A stretch of DNA of 64,000 nucleotides. It comes from Stomoxys calcitrans (lineage: Eukaryota; Arthropoda; Insecta; Diptera; Muscidae). The translations under genes were made by a program, and so were the position numbers. Where the stretch lies: the NCBI RefSeq assembly GCF_963082655.1, contig NC_081552.1, forward strand, positions 72,048,707-72,112,706, given 5' to 3'. Below, piece by piece: positions 9,878 to 21,700 of this stretch. The notes below the pieces were generated by a model. The model was given only the letters and a program-made list of their open reading frames with translations. It ran no database searches and had not been told where the DNA came from. The stretch's first letter is position 1, and each line of letters starts with the position of its first letter.

Positions 9878-10735
9878 TTATCGCCCAAAGGATTTTCGGC
9901 TCAGACCAGTGACAACCTGTTCTGGCGCCACGTTGTCCGTTGGAGAATTTTCCGGGAAATGTGTATCAACGAGTAGTTCAAGCGTTTCCTCACTAGACAT
10001 TGTCCATACATTCTCTGATTTCTGAATATACCCCACCATAATAGGTTTAGAGGACTCAGATGTATCCTCAACGGAGCTGCAGAATTCCACCCAGGATTTG
10101 TTCTGAACCTTTCTCAGCTCGCTTTTATATTTTCTTTGCTCAGACTTGTAGATGTCCCAATCGTGTGGTGCTCTTGTGATTTTCGCCCTGTTGAAGAGTT
10201 TTCTGCAGTCCTTCCTAGACCAACGAGCTCTGGGGTCCTCCATGGCGGTGGCTGTTTGCCCCTTGGCTTTGCTCTAGGACATGCTGACACAAGCGAGTCA
10301 TTCAGAGCCTTCGTGAGCCGCTTGAACATATGTCTACATCCTCCGCAGTTTCCCCTTCCTTTTCCGGTGTAGAAGGGATATACGTGCAGAATTTGTGCAG
10401 AAATTTATCCCAATTCTCCTTTCTTCTGTTTAGCCGAGGGACCACTACTGCAGTATTTTCTCCAAGACTTAAACTAATATAACGATGATCAGAGAAGCTG
10501 TGGTCATCCAACACTTCCCAGTCGCATATTTTTCCACTTAATCTTCGGATACAAAGGTAATATCTAGTACCTCCTGCCTGTTACTGGTAATGAAGGTCGG
10601 CTTATCCCCTTTATTGCAAATCACACGATTGCAACTTATAATATATTCAATATGCAGCTCACCCCTTTCGTTGACATCCGAACTTCCTCATATTTGGTGA
10701 TGTGCGTTAGCATCACTTCCTACAATGAGGCTCTT
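9878..10735 (-). pseudogene. LINE-A endonuclease end and linker to reverse transcriptase
   Basis: Near 10735-10690 the minus strand reads KSLIVGSDANAHH, the Asp/Asn-containing catalytic motif of apurinic-like LINE endonucleases. Near 10514 comes MLDDHSFSDHRYISLSL, the SDH motif that ends this domain. Then follow PPPWRTPEL (10329-10114) and RKLFNRAKITRAPHDWDIYKSEQRKYKSELRK with WVEFCSSVED (10243-9878), the usual linker ahead of the RT. The endonuclease is truncated at about 10780, so the first half of the domain and any ORF1 are missing. Confidence 0.8.
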
Positions 10736-11889
10736 CTTCCCTAGGTTTGAAGACGGCATCTTTGGATAGTGTGTCTTTATCCAAATCCTTCGATTTAAGG
10801 TCTTCAGGCCATTAAAGGCGCATTTGATTTCGCTCCAATTTGCGACAGTGGGTTGTGCTAGGCCCTTCGACAAAATCCTGTTCAATACGGCCCAGATTGG
10901 TTCAGATTTGGGTATAACTGCCCTATATACCAATCTCCCGATTTAATGTTTTAGGTCCATAAAGGTGAGTTTATTAATCGATTTTGCTGAAATTAAGCAC
11001 AATGAGTTACGTTATGTCCTTTGACATTCGTATCGAGTTCGGACAAGATCAGTCTTTTTTTTTTTTGGATGTAACTGTCTGTAGACCAATCTCTAAAATT
11101 GAAATCTTGGGCCCATAATAGGCGCATTTATTGTTCGATTTCGCTGAAATTTAGGACAGTGAGTTGCGTTTAGGTCCTCGACATTTTTTATTAATTTTGG
11201 CCCAGATCAGTCCTATATTGGATATAGCTGCCATATAGACCGATCTCTGTATTTAAGGCCTAAGGCCTCTAATGGGCGCATTTATTGACCGATTTCGTTG
11301 AAATTTGGGATAGCGAGTTGTGTTAGGTCCTTCGACATCCCTGTGGAATATATCTTAGAGCGCTCTTGATTTAGATATAGCTGCCATATATACCGCTCTC
11401 CCAATTTAAAGTTTTAGACCCTTAAAAGGTGAATTTATTAAGCGATTTTGCTGAAATTAAGCACAACGAGCTGTGTAAGGTCCCTCGATATTCATATCGA
11501 GTATGAGATATAGCTGCCATATATACCAATCTCCCGATTTAAGTTCTTGGGACAATAAAAGCACGTTTATTACTCGATTTCGCTGAAATTTGACATAGCG
11601 GGCTGTGTTGGGCTCTTCGACATTCGTGTTCAGTGTGGTTCCGATCGGTCTATATTTGGATATATCTGTCGTATACACATACCGATTTCCCGATTTAAGT
11701 TATTAGGCCCATAAAAAGTGCATCTTTTAACTGATGAATTTGGTACAATGAGTACCAAATGATGGAGATCGGATTATATTTAGATGTAGCTGCTATGGGT
11801 GCATAAATGAAGCATTTTTTAATTTCAAGAAAGGTGGTTAATCTATATATCCGTGGTGGTGGGCCGAACTCAATGCCTTTTTACTTTTT

Positions 11890-12683
11890 TTTGTTATTTT
11901 TCCTGTTCGAAAGAATACTCGTGTGGTTCCATGCATTTCTATGGATAAAGAATTTTTTTTCTAGTGGCTCTTCTCTATTAATGGCTAGAAATTTTTTTAT
12001 AATTTCCTTTAACATGAAATCCGTCTTACAATCTCTATCCAGTTTTCTTTTCTTTTGTTTCCCATAAATTCCCTAAATTTAATTATATTCACATTCAGCG
12101 AGACACACTAAATAAGTGACCACACAACCCAGATCAAAATTTAACCGCATAATAATTTGAAATCATAAAACCGCGATCAAAATTTATTTCACACATCTTT
12201 TTTCAATGGCAATGCTTTCTAAAGGCCATTGAGAAGTGGCGAGGAGATCATTTTGATTTAATGCCCCACATCAAACCGAGTTGAAGTGAAACGACGAACG
12301 ACAATGCAGCAGGGAATGATAATGAAGATGGACTAGCCCAAGTGACCACAATCGCAAGACTTTGTTACAAATCATAAACATTCAATGGTCAGAAGTGAAA
12401 TTATACGCAGCAGAGCTTAAATTGGAGGGCAGCAAGGCTATGCGGATGGTATTGAAGGTAGTCAGTCGCCCATTTCTGGGTGAGAGATTGTGTTTTTAGT
12501 GCAAGGTAGACTCAGACCCAGGGAATTTTTGTTGTCTTGTTGCTGTTTTGGAGTTGTAGGATTGCGTGCGAAAATTATATCATGATTTTGATGTTTATTG
12601 TTCAATGGCCTAATATTTTGGGTTTTTTTTGCCAGTGTCCCGTTTACTTGGCTTAAGGTGTTATTCTGGCGTTTTGGTTTTTT
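11890..12683. other. Unique sequence, no gene recognised
   Basis: About 800 bp without known repeat ends. T-rich at the start, more mixed from 12060. I see no coding motif or clear splice pair. Confidence 0.4.
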
Positions 12684-13875
12684 ATACCCTCCGCCAAATG
12701 ATGGGGCTATACTAATTTCGTCATTCTGTTTGTAACTACTCGAGATATTCGTCTGAGATCCCATAAAGTATATATATTCCTGATCGTCGTGACATTTTAT
12801 GTCGATCTAGCCATGTCCGTCCGTCTGTCGAAAGCACGCTAACTTTCGAAGGAGTAAAGCTAGCCGCTTGAAATTTTGCACAAATACTTCTTAATAGTGT
12901 AGGTCGGTTGGGATTGTAAATGGGCCATATTGGTTTATGTTTCGATATAGCTGCCATATAAACCGATCTTGGTCCTTGACTTCTTGAGCCTCTAAAGGGC
13001 GCAATTCTTAACCGATTTGAATGAATTTTTGCACGAAATATTTTGTTATGATATCCAACAACTGTGCCAAGTATGGTTCAAATCGGTCCATAACCTGATA
13101 TAGCTGTCATATAAACCGATCGTGGGTCTTGACTTCTTGAGCCTCTAGAGGGCGCAATTCTTATCCGATTTGAATAAATTTTTGACGAAGTATTTTATTA
13201 TGATATCCAACCACTGTGCCAAGTATGGTTCAAATCGGTCCATAACCTGATATAGCTGTCATATAAACAGATCTGGCGACTTGACTTCTTGAGCCTCTAG
13301 AGGGCACAATTCCTATCCGAAATTTTGCATGACGTATTTTATTCTTACTTTCAACAACTGTCTCAAATAAGGTTCAAATCGGTTCATAACTTGATATAGC
13401 TGCCATATAAACCGATCTGGGATTTTGACTTCTTGAGCCCCTAGAGGTCGCAATTATAATCCGATTTGCCGAAATTTCGTACGGTCTATAGCCTGATACA
13501 GCTCCCATATAAATCGATCTCTCTATTTTACTTCTTGAGCCCCCAAAGGGCGCAATTCTTATTCGAATTGGCTGACATTTGTAATTTATTTATTTTGTAA
13601 TTTATTTATTTATTTACACCCGCACAACAAGAATATAAAATTCTTATAATTAAAGTGCGGGTAATATCTCCAACATTTTGCACAGGTCTCCAACTTATAA
13701 TTTAATTGTGATCCAAAGCGGACCATTACTTAATATCGCTCTAGTAGCAGAGCAAATCTTTTCTTATATCCTTTTTTTGCCTAAGAAGAGATGCCGGGAA
13801 AAGAACTCGACAAATGCGATCCATGGTGGAGGGTATATAATATTCGGCCAGGCCGAACTTAGCACGCTTTTACTT
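12684..13875 (+). mobile_element. DINE-1-like element (copy 4, complete ends)
   Basis: Starts 'ataccctccgcc', has 'ataaagtatatatattcctg' and CCGTCCGTCTGTCG. Central units at ~152-bp spacing follow ('gatatagctgtcatataaac' at 13097 and 13249). It ends with 'atggtggagggtatataata', a TTCGGCCAGGCCGAA hairpin and 'gcttttacttg'. The start ACCCTCC(A/G)CC and the end GGTGGAGGGT form subterminal inverted repeats, a hallmark of DINE-1/Helentron-associated elements. The next element begins immediately after. Confidence 0.85.
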
Positions 13876-13881
13876 GTTTTT

Positions 13882-14849
13882 ATACCCACCACCGAAGGAT
13901 GGGGGTATATTCATTTTATCATTCCGTTTGCAACACATCGAAATATCCATTTCCGACCCTATAAAGTATATATATTCTTGATCAGCGTAAAAATCTAAGA
14001 CGATCTAGACATGTCCGTCCGTCTGTTCAGATTTAGATATAGCTGCCGTATATACCGATTTCTTGATTTATGGTTTTGGGCCCATAAAATGCTCATTTAT
14101 TGTCCGATGTCGCCGAAATTTGGAACAGTTAAGTTAAGTTAAGCCCCTTGACATACTTCTGCAATATCGCACAGATCGGTCCAGATTTGGATATAGCTGC
14201 CATATAGACTGATCTCCCGATTTAAGATTTTGGGCCTAAAAGGCTCGCCAAAATTTAGGACAGTCAGTTAAGTTAAGCCCATCGACATACTTCTGTAATA
14301 TGGCACAGATCGGTCCAGATTTGGATATAGCTGCCATATAGATCGATCTCCGGTTTTAGGTTTTGGGGCGCATAAAAGCCACATTTATTTTCCGATTTTG
14401 CTGAAATTTGGGACAGTGAGTTGTGTTAGGCCTCTCGACATCCTTCTTCAATTTGGCCCAGATCGGTCCAGATTTGGATATAGCTGCCATATAGACCGGT
14501 CTCTCGATTTAAGGTTTTGGCGCCATAAAAGGCGCGTTTATTGTCCCATTTCGCCAAAATTTTGGACAGTGAGTTGTGTTAGGCTTTTCGGCATCCGTGT
14601 CGTATATGGTTCAGATCGGTTTATTTTTAGATATAGCTACTAAAAAGACCAATATTTTGTTATACTCAATACAACAATAACTTGTACTCATTAGCATTTG
14701 GTCCAAATCGGAACCTATTTCGATATAACTGCTTTGGGACATAAGGTATGCAACTTTCACCGGATTTTGAAAAAAGTTGGTTTACATATATACCCGAGGT
14801 GGTGGGTATCCAAAGTTCGGCCCGGCCGAACTTAACGACTTTTTTTTTG
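13882..14849 (+). mobile_element. DINE-1-like element (copy 5), abutting copy 4
   Basis: Starts 'atacccaccaccgaaggatg' only a few T residues after the 'tttacttg' end of the previous element, in the same orientation. It has GTCCGTCCGTCTGT and central units of 'ggtccagatttggatatagc', and ends with 'gaggtggtgggtatccaaag' and a TTCGGCCCGGCCGAA palindrome. Its central repeats differ in sequence from those of copy 4, so the two are different subfamilies rather than a duplication. Confidence 0.85.
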
Positions 14850-15409
14850 TTATTTATCAATTTCATGGCTACTGATGGGCTTAGCATGCAAATTAACATT
14901 GGCGAATTGCATATGAATGGTTGGTAAGCTGCCTCAATGCAGTGAATGTCGCGCATGCGCTGGTCTCCTTCGTACAAATTCAGAGCGAATATTCATTTGG
15001 CGGCCATTGATTGTTGTAAATTGCATTCTCTTGCGGCAGTGGAGGTGGTTTACGGTATTTTGACATTTGCCACGACCCTCATACGCCATAGCTTTGCTTG
15101 ATGCTTAAAGGACATTACGAGGCAGCAACAGTGGCTATAATATTTTGTGGCATTTTTCACAATCAAAAAGACGTGCTTTTGTAAATAATTTCGGCTTTTT
15201 CTGCCACTGATGATGGTGATGATGACTTTGGCAGTTTACGGTCAAAAACGTGTTGAGGTTTCTTAATGGTAGAACAGAATATTGGCCATTAATTTTAGCG
15301 ACTTTTATTCATTAACCTGTGTAAGTACCATACCTACTTTGCGTTTTGTTTCTCTCGACAAGACTTTCTCTTTAGAAGACTGTCACGTTTCGTCAGGCCT
15401 TGTCATCAA
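14850..15409. other. Unique sequence, no gene recognised
   Basis: Includes an ATG/GAT-rich triplet stretch near 15205-15230 and generally higher complexity than the repeat blocks. I see no coding motif. A weak donor-like 'gtgtaagtacc' at 15319 has no convincing partner exon. Confidence 0.4.
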
Positions 15410-15590
15410 ACATTACCTACCAGGTTTGGGATCCTGCTAAATAATATCCCAATATTTTTGCAACTGTTACATCAGTTGTTGGTCATTCAGAGTCTGAGCG
15501 ACTATTCAGCCACCTAGACCGTACAATCAATCATTGTTAAAACCTTTCGACATGTCACGCCATTATCTTGAAATAACAAGCACTGTTGGC
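15410..15590 (+). pseudogene. hAT transposase C-terminal dimerisation relic
   Basis: In the plus frame starting near 15418 the sequence reads YQVWDPAK-stop-YPNIFATV and then SVVGHSESERLFSHLDRTIN. The ESERLFS block preceded by a K-YPN segment is the conserved core of the hAT family C-terminal dimerisation region. Two stops interrupt about 50 codons, and I find no catalytic domain upstream. It is a very short, old fragment, placed here on motif similarity alone. Confidence 0.55.
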
Positions 15591-15839
15591 TCCCTATTTA
15601 TCAAACAACTGAATTCGTTGTTAATGTCTATATGTGTGAAAAAAAGCTTCAAACGAAGACAAATGGTCTAACGATAGTGTAAAGGAAGATAGGCAGTGCA
15701 ATAGAACAGAAGAAAAGGGTATAGGGATTAAAGATAGAAAAATTTTTAAAGAAATTTTACTAATGGATAAAAAAGTTTACAGGAGAGGCGAAACTTTACC
15801 TCTTCTATGAGATTTAATCCGCCAAAACAAAATTTGAGT

Positions 15840-16375
15840 TTGCCTTTAGTATTTGTCGGACAAAATTTCAGCTGACCTATAAGAAGACTATACAATTTTG
15901 TCGCATAGAAAACATTTAAGCTGAGCTCATAAGCGTAGAGAGGCTAAGCTCCCCCCCAGAAAAGATGTGGCCAGACAGATTTTATCTGAGCTATAAACTT
16001 TTGTCGGCCAATCAAATTTTCAGCCGACCTATGAAATATTGTCGGACAGGCAAAATTTTAGCTTAGCTGTAAAATTTGGTAGGACAGACAAATTTGGCAA
16101 ATTTTGTCGGCCTGTGAAATTTTATAGAGGCCAGACAAATTTTGTCGGACAGACAAATTTTGTCGAATAGACAAATTTTATCGGACAGACAAATTTTAGC
16201 TGGCCTATTAAATTTTGTCAGACAGACAGAATTTTTTGTGGCCTTTAAAATTTTGTTGGACAGATTAAATTTTAGCTGTCTGACGGACAGACAATTTTAG
16301 CTGTCTATCGGACAGACAAAAGATTGTCTGATTTGTTTTGTCAGTAAGTTTTTTTTGTCCGACTGCCAAAATTTT
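15840..16375. repeat. Degenerate tandem repeat of 'gacagacaaattttgtcgg' type
   Basis: Irregular repeats of 'aaattttgtcgg', 'acagacaaattt' and 'tagctgacctat' over about 500 bp, with variable spacing. The core ACAAATTTTGT is self-complementary. The wording overlaps the 29-bp satellite at 1-655 ('aaattttgtc'), but period and context differ. Confidence 0.7.
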
Positions 16376-17829
16376 GAGTTATCGTGAAAGTATGAGCAAT
16401 GTGTTTCTTTTGGAAATCTTTTTTGCTTGTTTTTCTTTTGATTGTTTCACAAGGGTTTCATACTCTGCGAAAGTTCTCACAATTTTCCCGCTTGCAAGAT
16501 TATTACAATTCTTCTTGGCATTGGCTGACTGTGATGAAATCAAATTAACACCTCAACGGCGTCACATAAAAAGGCCGGACCTTAATAATATTTCATGGTT
16601 TATAACATTGGCCCAAACCATAACAGCCATAGCGAATTTGCCAACTTCAAACGCAATCACATACGCACCATGAGTCAGATTGCCAACAATCAAATCCGAA
16701 GGAAGGAAACAATGTTCTGACATTTCATATCTTTGGCGAAACATGGGGAAAGCGGGAGAGAGAGAGAGTTTAGCCAGCTTTAGGTTCTGTAGGTGATTCA
16801 AACGAAATGGAACACTTGCAAAGGATGGCAGAACAGGTAACCCATGCGGTTCTAAAGGGCAGACAACAACTTGCTGACAGAGGGCGTAACTACGCATAAT
16901 TATGCACGGCAACTAAACTGAAGAGAAATCTGCAAATGGAGAAAAATGTATGGGCGCCCAGGACATAAGATGGTGTGTGCGCAAAGAGAAGTTTTATGTT
17001 TGGGGTAATAATCATATCACAGCCAGATCGGCACTGGCTGCTTGGCTGGTTGGTTGGCTGGCTGGCTGATCGGTAAACATGTCTAAAGGCTTGGGGGTAA
17101 TAAAGCAATGCATCATTCACAAATCACATGCCGTCAACAATTGCCGCAAATAAGCGTTGCACAAATAAAACAACTTAACAAAATGTGTTGTATGGTTTTA
17201 TTTTCAAGAATTTAACACCGAGCAGCTTTGCTTTACAATTTGAATGAAAGAATCACTGTGGTGCATGGTTGCATGCATCACTTGCCAGCCTTGAAGGTGT
17301 AGCAATAATTGAGTTTTTTACTAGCGTTCTTTTTTTTTGGAATGAAGCGAGGCAAAAAGAGAGAGAGGGTGAACGAGGTTGTTGATATTCCTTTGAAATG
17401 CCGTAAAAGTGTAAGAGAGATTTGCAACTTTTGCCAACAAAATTACTTTATGGGAGTTAGGCTTCGGTAGAAATGTCTGTTAAGAAATCACCTAGAAAAG
17501 CAGGAAGTTGGAGTTTATTGGCAATAAATCCATGAACCAAAGAAACATATGAAAGGATTTGTGCAAGACAGCTTGTTTCCTTACGAAAACTGAAGTATGA
17601 TTTTAATTGGAAGTTAATTTTTTTGGGTAAAATATTTGCTAAAGGGAGATGGTATACATTTGAGACCAAAATTTATTCAACGTCAAAATTTCTTTTCTAA
17701 AGTCTGTTGTCCATAGAAGAAAAAATTGTTCTTGGAAGTTATTTTCTTAATTTAATGAAGGAAAATATTTTCCCCAAAGGGAATGTTTCCTTTAAAAGTT
17801 GGAAAAATGATCATCTTTAAATAAGTTTG
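16376..17829. other. Unique sequence with short low-complexity tracts, no gene recognised
   Basis: Contains a short GA tract (about 16755-16768), a GGTTGGCTGG tract (17040-17068) and another GA tract (17358-17370). Short ORFs on both strands lack recognisable domains. This has the character of intronic or intergenic DNA. Confidence 0.4.
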
Positions 17830-18400
17830 CTAATCTTTGGCTCGAAGCTTTAAAATAAGGCCAACATTTTTTTCAGTGCGGTACTGGCCTAAGGATTGAA
17901 TCAGTGTTTCATTCCGTATATTGTTAAAAGCCCTCTCGATGTCAATGCATACCGCCAATGTGTACGTTTTGGCATCGAAGGATTCTTCTTTTGTATGCAC
18001 CACCTCGTGCAGGGCAGTCTCCACGGATCTTCCCTTGACATAGGTATGCTGTTTGTATTCGAGCAGATCGCTTGATGTCCTACTCTTTATCATGGTATCC
18101 AAAATATGTTCCATGGTTTTTAGTAGAAAGCACGTAAGGCTTATAGGTATGTAGGCCTATGGTGTCGCATAACTGGCCTTGCTGGGCTTGGGCATTAATA
18201 CCACCATTGCCTGGATTTCGGAGTATATGCAAGACCAAGGCGCACTGTGAAAAAAGTGGCCAGATAGTAGACGTCCTTCTGTAGTAATGCCGGAGATAAT
18301 CCATCAGGTCCGAGTGACTTAATTGGTTTGAAGCTGCTAAAGGCTTCATTTACCATAAATTCTGTAACGATAAGCCTTCGATCAACCTCATTATTCTAAG
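17830..18400 (-). pseudogene. LINE reverse transcriptase fragment (I/R1-like group)
   Basis: On the minus strand from 18365 the sequence reads VNEAFSSFKPIKSLGPDG and LSPALLQKDV (the conserved entry of LINE RTs). It continues to TMEHILDTMIKSRTSSDLLE, QHTYVKGRSVETALHEVV and LAVCIDIERAFNNIRNETLI (motif A with its Asp). Stops and a frameshift lie between the two blocks near 18180. No palm YADD or thumb is present. It differs in sequence from LINE-A, so it is another member of the same group. Confidence 0.8.
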
Positions 18401-18729
18401 AGTCCATAGGTTAATTTCATCCGAAACAACTGATATGGTAATCGCAAACTTTTTCAGTATTGAAGGAAATTTTTAAAGCAAACTATGGTATGGTTAAGAA
18501 GAGTACGAAAGGGCGGCCAGAGGTTTGTCGACAATAAACGCGAAGCCGGTGAATACCGAGGGAGAGCAGGAGGATTATCGCTATTACTTTTAGCTTCTTT
18601 AGGGGATTTATGAACCCTATACAAGATAGGGTATATTGATGGATAGACGCTATGTGGAGCGCATGTTATTGAAGTCCTATATGCGATGGAGCGAATATCA
18701 ATCGTAAGGAATTAAAGATACTAAAAGGA
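18401..18729. other. Unique sequence before the satellite, no gene recognised
   Basis: About 330 bp between the LINE fragment and the palindromic satellite. No motif recognised. Confidence 0.35.
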
Positions 18730-21700
18730 GATTTATAATAATTCCCAAAGGAAAGGGTAGTTCAAGCACCCTCTCCCAAAGGAAAAATGGTTTTCGTACC
18801 CTTTATCCAAGGAAAGGCCAAAGGAAAACGTCTTTTTAGTACCCTTTCCTAAAGGAAAGGGTATTTTTAGTACCCTTTCCCAATGAAAAGGGTAGTTTTA
18901 GTACCTCTTCCCAAAGGCAAAGGTCCTTAGATAACACTTTCCTAAAGGTACGGGGAGTTCAAGTACCTTCTTCCAAAAGAAAGGGTGGTTTTAGTATCCT
19001 TTCCCCAAGGAAAGGCTTACTTTAGCACCCTTTCCCAAAGGCTAGTTGTTGTACCCTTTATTAAAGTAAATGGTAGTTTTTGTACCATTTCCCAAAAGAA
19101 GCGTTATTTTCCCAAAGACAAGGGTAAATTAAGTACCATTTCCCAAAAGGAAAGGGTATTTTAAGTTCACTTTCCCAAAAGCAAATGGTTGTTCTAGTAC
19201 CCTTCCCGAAGAAAAGGGTAGTCAAAGTATAATTTCCCAAAAGAAAAGGGAAGTAATTGTACAATTTCCCAATGGAAATGTTAATTGTAGTACTCGTTCC
19301 TAAAATAAAGGGTTGTTTCAATACCCCTTCGGTTGTTTTAGAACCCTTTCCGAAACGAAAGCGTAGTTTTAGTAACCTTTCCCAAAGGAAAGGTTAGTTT
19401 TTGTAGCCTTTCCCAAAGAAAAGGGTAGCTTAAGTACCCTTTCCCAAAGGAAAGGGAAGCTTTAGTACTATTTTCTAATGGAAAGGGTAGTTTTAGTACT
19501 CTTTCCAAAAGGCTGGGGCAATTTTAGGACCCTTTCCCGAAGAAAAGGGTAGTGTTGGTAATCTTCCTAAAGGAAAGTTTAGTTTAATTACCCGTTCCCG
19601 AAGGAAATTCTAGTTTTAGTTCACTTTCCCCAAGCACAGGGTAGTTTTAGAACATTTTCCTAAAGGAAAGGGTAGTTTTAATACCCCTTCTCAAAGGAAG
19701 GGGTAGTTTATGCAAAGGAAAAGGTAGATTTAGTTCACTTTCCCGATGAAAAGGGTTGTTTTAGAACCCTTTCCCAAAGAAAAGGGTTGTTTTAGTACCA
19801 TTTTCCAGAGGAAAGGGTAGTTTTAGTACCCGTTCCCGAAGGAAAGGGTAGTTTTAGTACCCGTTCCCGAAGGAAAGGGTAGTTTTAGTACTCTATCCCA
19901 AAGGAAAAGATAGTTTTAGTAACCTTTCCCAAAGGCAAGGGTAATTTTACTCTTTCCGCAAATGAAAGGGTAGTCTTAGTAACATCTCCCAACGTAAAGG
20001 GTAGTTTTAGTGCTCTTTCCATACGGAAAGGGTAGTTTAAGCATCCTTTCCAAATTTTAGGACCCTTTCCCGAAGCAAATTGGTAGTTTTAGTACCCTTC
20101 CCAAGGGAATTGGTAGTTTTAGTCCGTTCCCAAAGGACACTATAGTTTTAGTACTCTTTCCCAAAGAAAACGGTACTCTTTCCAAAGGAGAGGGTGGTCT
20201 TAATACTATTTCCCAATAGAAAGGGTAGTTTTAGTACCCTTTCCCAAAGGAAAGGGTAGCTTTAGTACCCTTTCTCAAAGAAAAGTGTAGTCTTAGTACC
20301 ATTTCCCAATGGAAAGTATATTTTTAATGTTTTTCTTTTCCAATGGAAAGATTAGTTTTATTTCAGTTTCCTCAAGACAATGGTAGTTGCCATTTCCCAA
20401 TGGAAAAATTTGATTAGCCTTAGGGTAATTTTAGTACCCTGTCCAAAAGGCAAGGGTTTTTGTTCTAGTACCCTTCCCGGAGAAAAGGGTAGTCAAAGTA
20501 CAATTTCCCAAAAGAAAAGGGAAGTATTAGTACAATTTCCCAATGGAAAAAGTAATTGTAGTACCCGTTCCTAAGATAAAGGGTAATTTTAGTACCCTTT
20601 CCGAAACGAAAGGGTAGTTTTAGTAACCTTTCCCAAAGGAAAGGTTGCTAAAACCCTTTCCCAAAGAAAAGGGTAGCTTAAGTACCCTTTTCAAAAGGAA
20701 AGGGAAGCTTAAGTACCCTTTCCCAAAGGAAAGGGAAGCTTAAGTACCCTTTCCCAAAGGAAAGGGTAGTTTTAGTACCCTTTCCAAAAGGCTGGGGCAA
20801 TTTAGGACCCTTTCCCGAAGAAAAGGGTAGTTTTGGTAATCTTCCTAAAGGAAAGTTTAGTTTAAGTACCCGTTCCCGAAGGAAATTCTAGTTTTAGTTC
20901 ACTTTCCCCAAGCACAGGGTAGTTTTAGAACATTTTCCCAAAGGAAGGGTAGTTTTAATACCCCTTCTCAAAGGAAGGGGTAGTTTATGCAAAGGAAAAG
21001 GTAGATTTAGTTCACTTTCCCGATGAAAAGGGTTGTTTTAGAACCCTTTCCCAAAGAAAAGGGTTGTTTTAGTACCATTTCCCAGAGGAAAGGGTAGTTT
21101 TAGTACCCGTTCCCGAAGGAAAGGGTAGTTTTAGTACTCTATCCCAAAGGAAAAGATAGTTTTAGTAACCTTTCCCAAAGGCAAGGGTAATTTTACTCTT
21201 TCCGCAAATGAAAGGGTAGTCTTAGTAACATCTCCCAACGGAAAGGGTAGTTTTAGTGCTCTTTCCATACGGAAAGGGTAGTTTAAGTATCCTTTCCAAA
21301 TTTTAGGACCCTTTCCCGAAGCAAAGTGTAGTTTTAGTACCCTTCCTAAGGGAAAAGGTAGTTTAAGTACCCTTCCCAAGGGAATTGGTAGTTTTAGTAC
21401 CCTTCCCAAGGGAATTGGTAGTTTTAGTCCGTTCCTAAAGGACACTATAGTTTTAGTACTCTTTCCCAAAGAAAACGGTACTCTTTCCCAAAGGAGAGGG
21501 TGGTCTTAATACTATTTCCCAATAGAAAGGGTAGTTTTAGTACCCTTTCCCAATGGAAAGGGTAGCTTTAGTACCCTTTCCCAAAGAAAAGTGTAGTCTT
21601 AGTACCATTTCCCAATGGAAAGTATATTTTTAATGTTTTTCTTTCCCAATGGAAAGATTAGTTTTATTTCAGTTTCCTCAAGACAATGGTAGTTGCCATT

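Larger units (their letters stand above)
7657..10780 (-). mobile_element. LINE of the RNase H-bearing I/LOA/R1-like group, 5'-truncated (LINE-A)
   Basis: About 3.1 kb on the minus strand. From 5' to 3' it has the end of an apurinic-type endonuclease (GSDANAHH near 10735, DDHSFSDHRY near 10500), a reverse transcriptase (10250-9000), an RNase H domain (8643-8131), a C-terminal zinc-finger region (8049-7819), a 3' UTR and a tail of CCTAA repeats (7660-7680). Stops and frameshifts break it into many frames. The 5' end is lost inside the endonuclease, as is usual for LINE insertions. Related pieces lie at 30780-31145 (plus), 35935-36070 and 52336-53505 (minus). Confidence 0.88.
7478..11889 (+). 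mobile_element. DINE-1-like element (copy 3), split by a LINE
   Basis: The 5' part is 7478-7657, starting 'cccaccaccgaaggatgga' and reaching 'ctttaaaaatagagata'. The LINE insertion 7657-10780 (minus strand) follows. The element then continues as several degenerate central repeats ('ccgatctcccgatttaag', 'gatatagctgccatatat') and ends with 'gtggtggtgggccgaact' and a T-rich tail. An uninterrupted minus-strand DINE (31344-32979) carries the same 'aatagagatattgagctg' phrase without the break, which supports the insertion point. Confidence 0.75.

Noticed and set aside
15295..15325. Short exon between 'aattttag' and 'gtaagtacc'
   Set aside because: Only 22 nt long, poor pyrimidine tract and no supporting signals.
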